A stretch of DNA of 41,132 bases, taken from contig JBJHBT010000034.1 in the NCBI GenBank assembly GCA_050485645.1, positions 1-41,132 on the forward strand, given 5' to 3'. Below are positions 16,686 to 27,750 of this stretch, piece by piece (the stretch's first letter is position 1; each line of letters opens with the position of its first letter). The notes below the pieces were generated by a model, which was not told where the DNA came from, searched no databases, and saw nothing but the letters and a program-made list of their open reading frames with translations. The DNA is from JBJHBP01 sp050485645. GTDB taxonomy: Bacteria > Pseudomonadota > Gammaproteobacteria > Steroidobacterales > Rariloculaceae. The position numbers and the translations under genes are program-made.

Positions 16686-18050
16686 GTGTCCACCCCTGCA
16701 AGACAGTCAGATCAGGACGTATTCGCGGAAATCGAACGGGTTTTTGGCCTGCAACGTGCGCACCAGTGGGCGACGAAAGCCACCACCGCCGAACAGCGCA
16801 AGGAAAAACTGCGGAAGCTGAAGTCAGCCGTGGAAGCACACGGCGACGAGATCGTAGCGGCGGTCAAGAAGGACACCCGCAAGCCTGAGAATGAGATCAG
16901 GGTGACGGAGCTGCTGAACGTGGTTGCCAATATCGAGAGGAACATCCAGAACCTCGATGAGTGGATGAAGCCGGTTGAAGTCACACCGTCCCTGAACAGC
17001 AACGACACAGCGAGAATCGTGTACGAGGCGCGAGGGGTGTGCCTGATACTGGGCCCGTGGAACTTCCCGCTGGGCCTGGTGATGGGCCCGCTCGCGGCAG
17101 CGGTTGCCGCCGGAAACTGTTGCATGGTGAAGCTCACGGACCTGTGCCCGGCCACCGCCAGCATCGCCGCCCGAATCATCAGAAAAGCCTTCGACGAACA
17201 GGAGGTGGCGCTGTTCGAAGGTGGTGTGGACGTGGCCACCGCGTTGCTGGAACTCCCGTTCAATCACATCTTCTTCACCGGCAGCACACGGGTAGGAAAG
17301 GTCGTCATGGCCGCGGCGGCGAAGCATCTGGCGACCGTCACCCTGGAACTGGGCGGCAAGTCCCCGGTCATCGTCGACGAAGATGCCGATTTGCAGAAGG
17401 TCGCCGGGGATCTGGCGGCCGCCAAGCAGTTCAACGGCGGACAGGCCTGCATCTCCCCCGACTATGTCTTCATCAGGGCGCAGCAGAAGGATGCCCTGAT
17501 CGAAGAATTTCAGTCCAAAGTGAAGCTGAACCTGTATTCGGACGACGGGAAGCTCAGGAAAGAGAACATCGCCCAGATCGTCAATGATCAGAACTTCGCC
17601 CGCGTCAAAAGACTGTTCGATGACGCCATCGCCAAGGGTGCCCGTGTCGCCGTCGGCGGCATTCTGGAAGAAGCCGACCGCACGATCCATCCAACGATAC
17701 TCACGAACGTCACACCCGACATGCTGATCATGCAGGAAGAAATCTTCGGACCCATCGTGCCGGTCATGACCTACGACAGCATCGATGATGTCACGGCTTA
17801 CATCGCTTCCCGTGACAAGCCGCTGGCGCTCTATATCTACAGCAACAACCAGAACAACATCGACAAAGTGCTCAGCGGAACGTCATCGGGCGGCGTGACC
17901 ATCAACGGCTTCTTCTCCCACTATCTGGAGAACCAGTTGCCTTTCGGCGGCGTCAATCAAAGCGGGATGGGCAGTTATCACGGGGTTTACGGCTTCAAGG
18001 CGTTCTCGCACGAGCGTTCGATCTACATACAGCAGAAGCCGCCAGGCTAA
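16686..18050 (+). CDS. Aldehyde dehydrogenase (class 3-like)
   Basis: A 454-residue NAD(P)-dependent aldehyde dehydrogenase of the short class 3/coniferyl-aldehyde type, which oxidises aldehydes to acids. Key parts: GPWNFPLGLVMGPL (Asn126 in PWNF), Lys149, FTGSTRVGK (197-205), Glu221 in LELGGKSP, nucleophile Cys255 in GGQACISPDY, and EEIFGPIVPV. The C-terminus has GGVTINGFFSHYLENQLPFG. The length fits the class (about 450-480). GTG at 16686 is chosen because GGAGGAA lies five bases upstream; the nearby ATG at 16681 is in another frame. It stands alone and converges on the GFA gene across a hairpin. A detoxification role is likely; the substrate is unknown. Confidence 0.93.
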   Translation: MSTPARQSDQDVFAEIERVFGLQRAHQWATKATTAEQRKEKLRKLKSAVEAHGDEIVAAVKKDTRKPENEIRVTELLNVVANIERNIQNLDEWMKPVEVTPSLNSNDTARIVYEARGVCLILGPWNFPLGLVMGPLAAAVAAGNCCMVKLTDLCPATASIAARIIRKAFDEQEVALFEGGVDVATALLELPFNHIFFTGSTRVGKVVMAAAAKHLATVTLELGGKSPVIVDEDADLQKVAGDLAAAKQFNGGQACISPDYVFIRAQQKDALIEEFQSKVKLNLYSDDGKLRKENIAQIVNDQNFARVKRLFDDAIAKGARVAVGGILEEADRTIHPTILTNVTPDMLIMQEEIFGPIVPVMTYDSIDDVTAYIASRDKPLALYIYSNNQNNIDKVLSGTSSGGVTINGFFSHYLENQLPFGGVNQSGMGSYHGVYGFKAFSHERSIYIQQKPPG

Positions 18051-18073
18051 CAGCCTGTCGGACTCGCAGGCTG
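18051..18073. terminator. Hairpin between convergent stops
   Basis: Arms CAGCCTG (18051-18057) and CAGGCTG (18067-18073) close a nine-base loop and lie exactly between the aldehyde dehydrogenase stop and the GFA stop. There is no T run, so it is a weak bidirectional or factor-dependent terminator. Its first 14 bases recur right after another stop codon at 29673. Confidence 0.55.
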
Positions 18074-18520
18074 CTAGCCGTCGCCGGACTCCCCGCTGCC
18101 ACCGCCCTCCGCCGCGAATGCGGCGAACACCTGCTCACCGGTGAGGGTGCGGGTTTCATTGGCGAACGCATACCAGTCGGGTTTCTGTTCGATGAAAATC
18201 TGCTGCTCGAAGTACCAGTCCGGCCGATCCGGGAGCAGACCCGCCGGCACGGCATGCAGCTCGCCCGAACGCAGTCGGTAGAACAGGTGCGTTCCACAGC
18301 GTTTGCAGAAGCCTCGCTCGGCCCAGTCGGACGACACGTACACGCTCACATGGTCCTCGCCGTCGATCGCCACCGCCCCGGACGACTCAACCGCCATCAT
18401 CGGCCCGCCGGACCACTTGCGGCAGGTGGCGCAATGACATACGTCCACCGCGGCCGAGCCCGTGAACCTCAGCGAGACGGCGCCACAAAGACATGTGCCC
18501 TGATGCTGTATCCCTTTCAT
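18074..18520 (-). CDS. GFA-fold (CENP-V/GFA) zinc protein
   Basis: A 148-residue protein of the glutathione-dependent formaldehyde-activating (GFA) family. The zinc ligands are visible: CLC (Cys10, Cys12), CHCATC (Cys28, 30, 33) and CKRC (Cys72, 75), the last followed by GTHLFYRL. Most members are of unknown activity, and formaldehyde handling is only shown for a few. Its ATG shares one base with the lnt stop (TGATG), and GGGAGAG lies just upstream within lnt, so it is translated as the last gene of the miaB-lnt operon. That is not a usual partner of lnt. It converges on an aldehyde dehydrogenase, but shared function is only a guess. Confidence 0.9.
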   Translation of the reverse strand: MKGIQHQGTCLCGAVSLRFTGSAAVDVCHCATCRKWSGGPMMAVESSGAVAIDGEDHVSVYVSSDWAERGFCKRCGTHLFYRLRSGELHAVPAGLLPDRPDWYFEQQIFIEQKPDWYAFANETRTLTGEQVFAAFAAEGGGSGESGDG

Positions 18521-20064
18521 CACACTCTCCCGGTTGTAGGGGACGGTTGTCGTCTGCGTGGCCACCGCGTGAATCCGGCGACCAGCAGGAGGGTGAGCAG
18601 CACGACCGGCCAGTTGCCCCAGCGCACATACGGCGTTGCGCCGGTAAAGCCCTGCACCGTATAGCGCAGCGTGCCCCGCTCGAACTGCGGAATTCGCGCC
18701 ACCACCTGTCCCCGCGGATCGATCACGGCCGTGATGCCGGTGTTCGTGGAACGCAGCAGATAGCGGCCGGCCTCGATGGCACGCATGCGCGCGATCTGCA
18801 GGTGCTGATGCGGCGCGATGGAGTCGCCGAACCATGCATCGTTGCTGACGTTCACGATCAGGGTGGCGTCCGGAAAATAGTGCAGCTGCTGGGCGCCGAA
18901 CAGCGCCTCGTAACAGATCATGGCCGCGATGCGTTCGCCGGCGATATCCATCGGCGGCGGCGAAGCCGGCCCCGGCAGTGCATCCGTATAGGGCAGACTC
19001 ATCAGTCGCATCCAGTTGCGTACGAAACCGGGCACCGGAAAGTATTCGCCGAATGGCACGAGCTGCCGCTTGGCATAGATCTGGTGAGGCCGGGTCAGTG
19101 CAACCAGCACGTTCTGGAAGTTGTCGGACGGCGCGCCAGTGGCCGGATTGTCTTTGAGGATGCCCAGCAGCACCTCACTGCCCTGTGCGTTCGCGTCGCG
19201 GCGTACGGCTTCCAGGTAATCGGGCACATACTCGTAGAGGGTCGGTATGGCAGCTTCCGGCCAGATCACGAGCCGGCTGCCGGCCGCCGCATCGGTCATG
19301 CGCCAGTAGAGCTGCATGGTGTCGACAAGCTCTTCCGGCAACCACTTGAGCTCCTGCGGCACCGCACCCTGCAGCAATGCCACACTGACAAGCTGGCCGC
19401 GCGGCGACGTCCAGCGATGGTCCACGACGAACCAGGCCAGCCCCCAGAGCACGATCAGCGCGCCGGCCGCGGCATGAATGGCGGCCCTGTTGTGACGATA
19501 GCCCGTCACCAGGCCATGCAGCAGCGTGACCAGCGCGCCGGCCGTAAGCAGCACGGCCCAGCCCACGCCATGAATACCGAGCATCGGCGCGAAGCCGGCC
19601 AGCCATGTATCGGTCTGGCTGTAGCCGGCCGACAGCCAGCCGAAGCCGCTCAGGAGCCAGCCGCGCACCCACTCGACGAACACCCACAGCGCCGGCAGCA
19701 GTACCAGCCAGGCCAGCGCACCGCGCGTTCGCAGCCAGCGTGCCGCAACATAGCCTGTGAGCGCCGGATACAGGGCCAGTATCGCGACCATGCCCAGCGT
19801 CAGCGCCAGAGCGAGCGCGACATGCGTCTGACCGAAGTAGTAGATGCTGACGTAGACCCAGTAGACGCCAGCCAGATAGCAGCCGAATCCGAACAGATAG
19901 CCGATCCTGAACGCGGCACGTGGCGTTTCGCCGCGCCAGGCCCAGAACAGCGCCGCATAGCACAGCGGCGCCAGCCAGAACTGGCCGAAAGGCGCAAAGG
20001 ACAGTGGCAGCAGGGCGCCGGCCGCCAGGGCAAGCAGGGAGCGGTATGAGTACAGCAGTCGCAC
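18520..20064 (-). CDS. lnt: Apolipoprotein N-acyltransferase
   Basis: A 514-residue inner-membrane enzyme that adds the third acyl chain to lipoproteins. It has about six N-terminal helices and one C-terminal helix (about 485-500), with the nitrilase-fold domain between them facing the periplasm. The catalytic triad is Glu270 (VIWPEAAIP), Lys332 (IYAKRQLVPFGEYFP) and Cys384 (MICYEALFG), close to the positions in the E. coli enzyme. It starts eight bases after the corC stop, in the conserved order ybeY-corC-lnt. The last residues overlap the start signal of the GFA gene. Confidence 0.97.
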   Translation of the reverse strand: MRLLYSYRSLLALAAGALLPLSFAPFGQFWLAPLCYAALFWAWRGETPRAAFRIGYLFGFGCYLAGVYWVYVSIYYFGQTHVALALALTLGMVAILALYPALTGYVAARWLRTRGALAWLVLLPALWVFVEWVRGWLLSGFGWLSAGYSQTDTWLAGFAPMLGIHGVGWAVLLTAGALVTLLHGLVTGYRHNRAAIHAAAGALIVLWGLAWFVVDHRWTSPRGQLVSVALLQGAVPQELKWLPEELVDTMQLYWRMTDAAAGSRLVIWPEAAIPTLYEYVPDYLEAVRRDANAQGSEVLLGILKDNPATGAPSDNFQNVLVALTRPHQIYAKRQLVPFGEYFPVPGFVRNWMRLMSLPYTDALPGPASPPPMDIAGERIAAMICYEALFGAQQLHYFPDATLIVNVSNDAWFGDSIAPHQHLQIARMRAIEAGRYLLRSTNTGITAVIDPRGQVVARIPQFERGTLRYTVQGFTGATPYVRWGNWPVVLLTLLLVAGFTRWPRRRQPSPTTGRV

Positions 20065-20072
20065 CGCTGCCG

Positions 20073-20978
20073 TCAGCCGGCCTGCTGTGCCTGGACTCCG
20101 GTGTCGGCGACCTCGGCGCGTGCCACCTCTACCGTATGCACCCGGCGGCGGTCGGCACGCAGCACCCTGAAGCGGAAACCTTCGAAGTTGATCTGCTCGC
20201 CGCGACGCGGCAGGCGCCCGAGTTCGGTCATGATCAGTCCACCGATGGTGTCGTATTCCTCATCCGACAGCGTCGACCCGAAGAATTCGTTGAAGTCCTC
20301 GATGCGCGTGAGGCCCACCACCACGTAGCGATTGTCGCCCTGGCTCTGGATGTGTTCGGCCTCTTCCGGATCATGCTCGTCGTCGATGTCGCCGACGATC
20401 TGCTCGAGCACGTCCTCGATGGTCGCAAGCCCGGAAACGCCGCCGTACTCGTCGACGATAATCGCCATGTGATTATGACTTTCACGAAACTCGGTGAGCA
20501 GCGTATTGAGGCGCTTGCTTTCCGGAATGAACGCGGCCGGACGCAGCAGCTCCTCGATGCGGAATGCTACGCCGTTGTCGGCTTCAGGCGCGGCCAGTCT
20601 TGCGGCGAAGAATTTCAGCAGATCCTTGGCCAGCAGAATGCCGATCACCTGATCGCGGTCGCCACTGATCACCGGGAAGCGGGAATGACCGGATTCGACG
20701 ATCGCCTTGAGCACAACCTCGGGTGGATCGTCGTGACCGACGACGACCATATGCGAGCGCGGAATCATGATGTCGCGCACCTGGGTCTCGGACACCTCGA
20801 GCACGCCCTGAAGCATGGCGAATTCGTCACTGCCAATCAGCTCGCGGTTGCGACACTCGACGAGAAAGGCCGCGATTTCCTCGCGCTCACGCGCTTCGTC
20901 GCCGCGCCCCTGGAAGAGTCGCGACCACCAGCTCGATGTACTCGAGGAATCGGGATTGGAACCGTTTTGAGACGACAT
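20073..20978 (-). CDS. corC: CorC/YbeX-type CBS-domain protein
   Basis: A 301-residue cytoplasmic protein of the HlyC/CorC family, known as YbeX or CorC and linked to magnesium/cobalt efflux and ribosome homeostasis. A short polar N-terminus precedes DIMIPRS (69-75). Two CBS domains follow (about 75-125 and 140-195, the second with VDEYGG), then the C-terminal CorC_HlyC domain (about 210-290, with DTIGGLIMTELGRLPRRG). The membrane DUF21 domain of longer relatives is absent, as expected for CorC. ATG at 20978 has only a weak ribosome site, but it lies 19 bases after the ybeY stop, which fits coupled translation. Confidence 0.95.
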   Translation of the reverse strand: MSSQNGSNPDSSSTSSWWSRLFQGRGDEAREREEIAAFLVECRNRELIGSDEFAMLQGVLEVSETQVRDIMIPRSHMVVVGHDDPPEVVLKAIVESGHSRFPVISGDRDQVIGILLAKDLLKFFAARLAAPEADNGVAFRIEELLRPAAFIPESKRLNTLLTEFRESHNHMAIIVDEYGGVSGLATIEDVLEQIVGDIDDEHDPEEAEHIQSQGDNRYVVVGLTRIEDFNEFFGSTLSDEEYDTIGGLIMTELGRLPRRGEQINFEGFRFRVLRADRRRVHTVEVARAEVADTGVQAQQAG

Positions 20979-20997
20979 CTCGATGGATTCTAAAGTG

Positions 20998-21588
20998 CTA
21001 TCTTGCAGTGCGTGGTGACGGCTTGCAAGCCGTCGTGTCGGCGTCCGGTGCCGCCGGTTCCCGATAGGGGTCGGCAATCCCCAGTGCGGCGAGCAGTTCG
21101 CGCTCGCGCGCCTCCATCACCTCCGCCTCGGCCACCGTCTCGTGATCATAGCCTGCCAGATGCAGTGCGCCGTGAATCATGATGTGGGCCCAGTGCGCAG
21201 CCAGCGCCTTGCCCTGCTCCGCCGCCTCCCGTGCCAGCACCGGCGCGCAGACCGCGATGTCGCCGGCCGGCTGATCGGGCAGGTCCGGCCAGGACGTCTC
21301 CGCCGGGAACGACAGCACATTGGTCGGACCCTGCCTGCCGCGATAGCCGCCGTTCAGCGCGGCGGACTCCGCTTCATCGATCACGCGGACCGTCACTTCG
21401 CCCGTGACGACTCCCGACAGCGCAAGGCCGACCCATTCGCGGATCTGCGCAGCCACCGGGACACCTGCGCTTCGACAGGCTTTCTGCACAACCACCCGCA
21501 GCGCGGGCTTCGTGGCGGACCGTCGCGCCACACCTTCGCCGGACGGGCGGTTGCGGCGGCTCGTCACTGATCCGATCTCACTGATCAT
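20998..21588 (-). CDS. ybeY: Endoribonuclease YbeY
   Basis: A 196-residue metal-dependent ribonuclease needed for 16S rRNA maturation and ribosome quality control. The signature H-G-A-L-H-L-A-G-Y-D-H supplies zinc ligands His139, His143 and His149. The fold's PTNVLSFP and GDIAVC strands are present. The family usually has about 155 residues; the extra length is an N-terminal tail of about 28 residues before LRVVVQKAC. ATG at 21588 overlaps the end of ybeZ by 11 bases; a GTG at 21567 is an alternative start. The order ybeZ-ybeY-corC is the conserved one. Confidence 0.94.
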   Translation of the reverse strand: MISEIGSVTSRRNRPSGEGVARRSATKPALRVVVQKACRSAGVPVAAQIREWVGLALSGVVTGEVTVRVIDEAESAALNGGYRGRQGPTNVLSFPAETSWPDLPDQPAGDIAVCAPVLAREAAEQGKALAAHWAHIMIHGALHLAGYDHETVAEAEVMEARERELLAALGIADPYREPAAPDADTTACKPSPRTAR

Positions 21589-22648
21589 CGCCGCGGCCGG
21601 TCGCGCGCCGCTCCTGCTCCTCACGCAGTCTGGTTTCGCGCTGCTGTTCTTCCAGCTGTTCGGCGCGGGCATAGGCCGTGACGATGGTCTGCACCAGCGG
21701 GTGACGTACGACATCGTGCGCACTGAAATGCACGAAGCGGATGCCTTCCACACCGTCGAGCACGCGCATCGCGTGCTTCAGACCCGACTCACGCCCCTTG
21801 GGCAGATCGGTCTGCGTGACGTCGCCGGTGACCACCGCGCGCGAACCGAAGCCGATGCGCGTGAGGAACATCTTCATCTGCTCCACGGTGGAATTCTGCG
21901 CCTCGTCGAGGATCACGAACGACTCGTTCAGCGTGCGGCCGCGCATGAAGGCCAGCGGCGCCACTTCGATCACGTGCCGTTCGATCAATCGACCGACACG
22001 GTCGAAACCGATCATTTCGTACAGCGCGTCGTACATCGGTCGCAGGTAAGGGTCCACCTTCTGCGACATGTCGCCGGGCAGAAAGCCGAGCCGCTCGCCG
22101 GCCTCCACGGCCGGCCGCACCAGCACGATGCGCCGAACCACCTCGGCATTGAGTGCCTCCACCGCCGCGGCAACCGCCAGATAGGTCTTGCCGGTACCGG
22201 CAGGGCCGATGCCGAAGCTCAGGTCGGCCTCGCGCATCGCAACCGTATAGGCCAACTGGTTCGCACCGCGTGCGCGCACATCGCGACGTCGTGTGTGAAT
22301 GACGCTTTCATCATGGCCTCGGTTCGAGGCCTCGTTACCACCACGGCGTGGCTCATCCTCGGGCATGGAGTGTTCAGCCAGCGTCATATGCACCATCTCC
22401 CTGTCCAGCTCCTCATCGGCCGATCGCGCGAAAAGATCCTGAAGCACCCGAGCGCCGCGCCGCGTCGCGTCCTCTGAACCAATCAACCTGAAATGGTTGC
22501 CGCGATTGTTGATTTCAATGCTTAGCCGCGTCTCGATCTGACGGATATTCTCATCGAACTGACCGCACAGGTTCGCAAGCCGGCGGTGATCGTCCGGCGC
22601 GAGTACGAGATTGACGGTGGCAACGGGTGATGCTGCGGGTTCAGGCAA
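21578..22648 (-). CDS. ybeZ: PhoH-like ATPase YbeZ
   Basis: About 356 residues. A PhoH-family ATPase that works with YbeY in RNA/ribosome metabolism. The N-terminal small domain is VNLVLAPDDHRRLANLCGQF plus INNRGNHFRLIG. The ATPase domain has Walker A GPAGTGKT (148-155), Walker B FVILDEAQ (244-251), and the PhoH motifs VRPAVEAGERLGFLPGD and VVTGDVTQTDLP. No ATG or GTG fits the usual N-terminus. The TTG at 22648, overlapping the miaB stop by eight bases, gives a normal family length. An ATG at 22744 would add 32 residues that read like miaB in another frame, so I prefer TTG; the start is the uncertain part. Confidence 0.92.
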   Translation of the reverse strand: MPEPAASPVATVNLVLAPDDHRRLANLCGQFDENIRQIETRLSIEINNRGNHFRLIGSEDATRRGARVLQDLFARSADEELDREMVHMTLAEHSMPEDEPRRGGNEASNRGHDESVIHTRRRDVRARGANQLAYTVAMREADLSFGIGPAGTGKTYLAVAAAVEALNAEVVRRIVLVRPAVEAGERLGFLPGDMSQKVDPYLRPMYDALYEMIGFDRVGRLIERHVIEVAPLAFMRGRTLNESFVILDEAQNSTVEQMKMFLTRIGFGSRAVVTGDVTQTDLPKGRESGLKHAMRVLDGVEGIRFVHFSAHDVVRHPLVQTIVTAYARAEQLEEQQRETRLREEQERRATGRGDDQ

Positions 22649-24014
22649 CGGACTTGTGCACCCTGCTGCTGTGGGAATCGCCGCGTGCCGCACTGTGCAG
22701 ACGGCCGCGCAGACTGTTGGACATTGCTTCCGTGATGACGACATCGGCGAAGCGTCCGATCAGGCCCGGGTCGCCGGCGAAATTTACCCAGCGATTATTC
22801 TCCGTACGGCCGGCCAGTTCGCGCGCGGACTTCTTCGATGCGCGCTCGACGAGTACGCGCTCGACGCGGCCAACCATGCCGCGGCTGATCGCGGCCGCCT
22901 GTTCGTTGACCAGCGTCTGGAGGCGTTCGAGTCGCTGCTGTTTGACCTCACGCGGCACCGGATCGTGCACGGCGGCGGCCGGCGTACCGGGGCGCGCGCT
23001 GTAGATGAAGCTGAACGACTGGTCGAAACCGACCCGGCGGATCAGGTCGAGCGTCGCCTCGAAATCCTCTTCCGTTTCTCCCGGGTAGCCGACGATGAAA
23101 TCCGACGACAGCGAAATGCCGGGCCGCGCGCGCTTCACCTGATCGATCCTCGCGATGTACTCCGCGGCGGTGTGACCGCGCTTCATAAGGCCCAGCACGC
23201 GATCCGAACCGGACTGCACCGGCAGGTGCAGGTAGCTGGCGAGCTTGTCGACCTCCGCGTAGGCCTCGACCAGCGCGTCGGTGAACTCCACCGGGTGCGA
23301 GGTTGTGAACCGGATGCGCTCGATGCCGTCGATCGCCGCGACATAGTGGATCAGCGTGGCCAGATCCGCCGTACCACCATCATGCGTGGGGCCGCGATAG
23401 GCATTCACGTTCTGACCGAGCAGATTGATTTCCTTCACGCCCAGCTCCGACAGCCTGGCCGCCTCGGCAATCACGTCATCGAACGGCCGGCTGATTTCCT
23501 CGCCGCGCGTATAGGGCACGACACAGAACGTGCAGTACTTGCTGCAACCTTCCATCACCGACAGGAACGCGCTGCATGAAGCCGATTCGGGCTCGGGAAT
23601 CCGGTCGAACTTCTCGATTTCCGGAAAACTGACGTCGACCACGCCAGGATGGCCACGACGCACCTCGGCGATCATGTCGGGCAGGCGGTGCAGCGTCTGC
23701 GGACCGAATACGATGTCGACGAACGGCGCCCGCCGGAGAATCGCCTCGCCTTCCTGACTGGCCACACAGCCGCCCACGCCGATGATGGTGTGCGGGCGTT
23801 CGTCCTTGAGCTTGCGCCAGCGTCCGAGCAGCGAGAACACCTTTTCCTGCGCCTTCTCACGCACCGAGCAGGTGTTCAGCAGCAGAATGTCCGCATCCTC
23901 CGGGTGCTCGGTGCCACCGGCGCCGAACGCTTCGTGCAGAACATCGGCCATCTTCTGCGAATCGTATTCGTTCATCTGACAGCCGAAGGTCTGGATGAAC
24001 ACACGTTGGGTCAA
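22641..24014 (-). CDS. miaB: tRNA-2-methylthio-N6-dimethylallyladenosine synthase MiaB
   Basis: A 457-residue radical-SAM methylthiotransferase that adds the ms2 group to A37 of tRNAs. The N-terminal UPF0004 domain holds an iron-sulfur cluster through Cys12 (FGCQMN), Cys49 (NTCSVRE) and Cys83 (GGCVAS). The radical-SAM domain has CSKYCTFC (Cys157, 161, 164). A C-terminal TRAM domain follows (VLVERASKK to VNFAGD). The start codon is TTG at 24014, with AGGAG eight bases upstream, and this gives the standard N-terminus TQRVFIQTFGCQMN. It is the first gene of the operon miaB-ybeZ-ybeY-corC-lnt. Confidence 0.97.
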   Translation of the reverse strand: MTQRVFIQTFGCQMNEYDSQKMADVLHEAFGAGGTEHPEDADILLLNTCSVREKAQEKVFSLLGRWRKLKDERPHTIIGVGGCVASQEGEAILRRAPFVDIVFGPQTLHRLPDMIAEVRRGHPGVVDVSFPEIEKFDRIPEPESASCSAFLSVMEGCSKYCTFCVVPYTRGEEISRPFDDVIAEAARLSELGVKEINLLGQNVNAYRGPTHDGGTADLATLIHYVAAIDGIERIRFTTSHPVEFTDALVEAYAEVDKLASYLHLPVQSGSDRVLGLMKRGHTAAEYIARIDQVKRARPGISLSSDFIVGYPGETEEDFEATLDLIRRVGFDQSFSFIYSARPGTPAAAVHDPVPREVKQQRLERLQTLVNEQAAAISRGMVGRVERVLVERASKKSARELAGRTENNRWVNFAGDPGLIGRFADVVITEAMSNSLRGRLHSAARGDSHSSRVHKSVA

Positions 24015-24065
24015 GCAACTGCTCCTGTCCGTGGCATCAGGATTCCAGCTCCGCGATAGGTTCGC

Positions 24066-24518
24066 TCAGAACGGAATGTCGTCATCGAAGTCGCTCGGAG
24101 GACCGTCGTCAGGCATGGGCTGCGACGAGCTCTGCGAACCCGCACCTCCGCCACTGCCGCCACTGCCGCCGCCTGCGCCTCCGCGGCTGCCCAGCATCTG
24201 CATCTCGTTGGCGACAATCTCGGTGGAATACCGGTCACCGCCATCCTTGTCCTGCCACTTGCGGGTGCGGATCTTGCCCTCGATATAAACCTGCGAACCC
24301 TTGCGCAGGTACTCCGCCGCAACCTCGGCCAGCCGGCCGAACAGCGCCACACGATGCCATTCGGTGCGCTCCTGCTGATCACCGGTGTTCTTATCCTTCC
24401 AGCTCTCGCTGGTGGCAATGCGGATGTTCGTGACGGCGCTGCCGCTGGGCATGTAGCGGGTTTCCGGGTCTGCACCCAGATTGCCGACGAGGATGACCTT
24501 ATTGATTCCCCTGGACAT
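24066..24518 (-). CDS. ssb: Single-stranded DNA-binding protein
   Basis: 150 residues. The N-terminal OB fold starts RGINKVILVGNLGADPETRY and contains WHRVALFGRLAEVAAEYL and the oligomer-forming strand QVYIEGKIRTRKW. A Gly/Ser-rich linker (about 115-135) follows, and the protein ends in the acidic tip DFDDDIPF that recruits repair and replication partners. ATG at 24518 has AGGAG five bases upstream. It protects single-stranded DNA in replication and repair. It diverges from uvrA, as in many gammaproteobacteria. Confidence 0.97.
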   Translation of the reverse strand: MSRGINKVILVGNLGADPETRYMPSGSAVTNIRIATSESWKDKNTGDQQERTEWHRVALFGRLAEVAAEYLRKGSQVYIEGKIRTRKWQDKDGGDRYSTEIVANEMQMLGSRGGAGGGSGGSGGGAGSQSSSQPMPDDGPPSDFDDDIPF

Positions 24519-24858
24519 GAAAGCTCCTGAATCGCTGTGCTGTTTTCGTGGATTGCGCGCCATTGTACGCGCTGACCCCGCCGTGCACAGCCACGTATCC
24601 TCCTGTAACACGCAATTATCGCCGTCCGGCGCGCATCCGGCACAGTCCTCCGTCAGGACTGGCCCGCGGACCGGACGCGACAATCGGCCCGAACGGCCAG
24701 GACCGGCGCCTTGCGCGGCACGGCACCGAAACAGGGCGCAACCCGGCTTTGCACGGACGATTTTGCGCCGCGTATAGTACTCGTTTGTCTGCGCGCCGTT
24801 CCGGCCGCGCGGCCCCGGTTTCCACGGCGACTGGCCCAGGTTCGAGGTTCGATCCCGA
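24519..24858. promoter_or_regulatory. ssb-uvrA divergent regulatory region
   Basis: About 340 bases between divergent ssb and uvrA with no coding frame I trust. A good promoter candidate for uvrA is at 24749-24778. I looked for the gammaproteobacterial LexA box (CTGT, eight bases, ACAG), which is usual between these genes in E. coli, and saw none. Confidence 0.5.
24749..24778 (+). promoter_or_regulatory. Candidate sigma-70 promoter for uvrA
   Basis: TTGCAC (24749-24754) and TATAGT (24773-24778) separated by 18 bases. The -10 matches consensus at five of six positions and the -35 at three. It lies about 80 bases before the uvrA ATG. Confidence 0.5.
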
Positions 24859-27717
<2,859 letters not shown>

Positions 27718-27720
<3 letters not shown>

Positions 27721-27743
27721 ACCGCCGGTAGACCGGCGGTCTA
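27718..27743. terminator. Bidirectional hairpin between uvrA and the aldolase gene
   Basis: A perfect 10-bp stem (TAGACCGCCG, 27718-27727, with 27734-27743) and a six-base loop. It includes the uvrA stop codon and lies just before the convergent aldolase stop at 27751. No T run follows, so termination may need Rho or rely on convergence. Confidence 0.6.
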
Positions 27744-27750
27744 CCTCGAA

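Noticed and set aside
21589..21753. Longer N-terminus for ybeY (start at 21753)
   Set aside because: It would overlap the C-terminal coding part of ybeZ by 175 bases, and those residues have no YbeY similarity.
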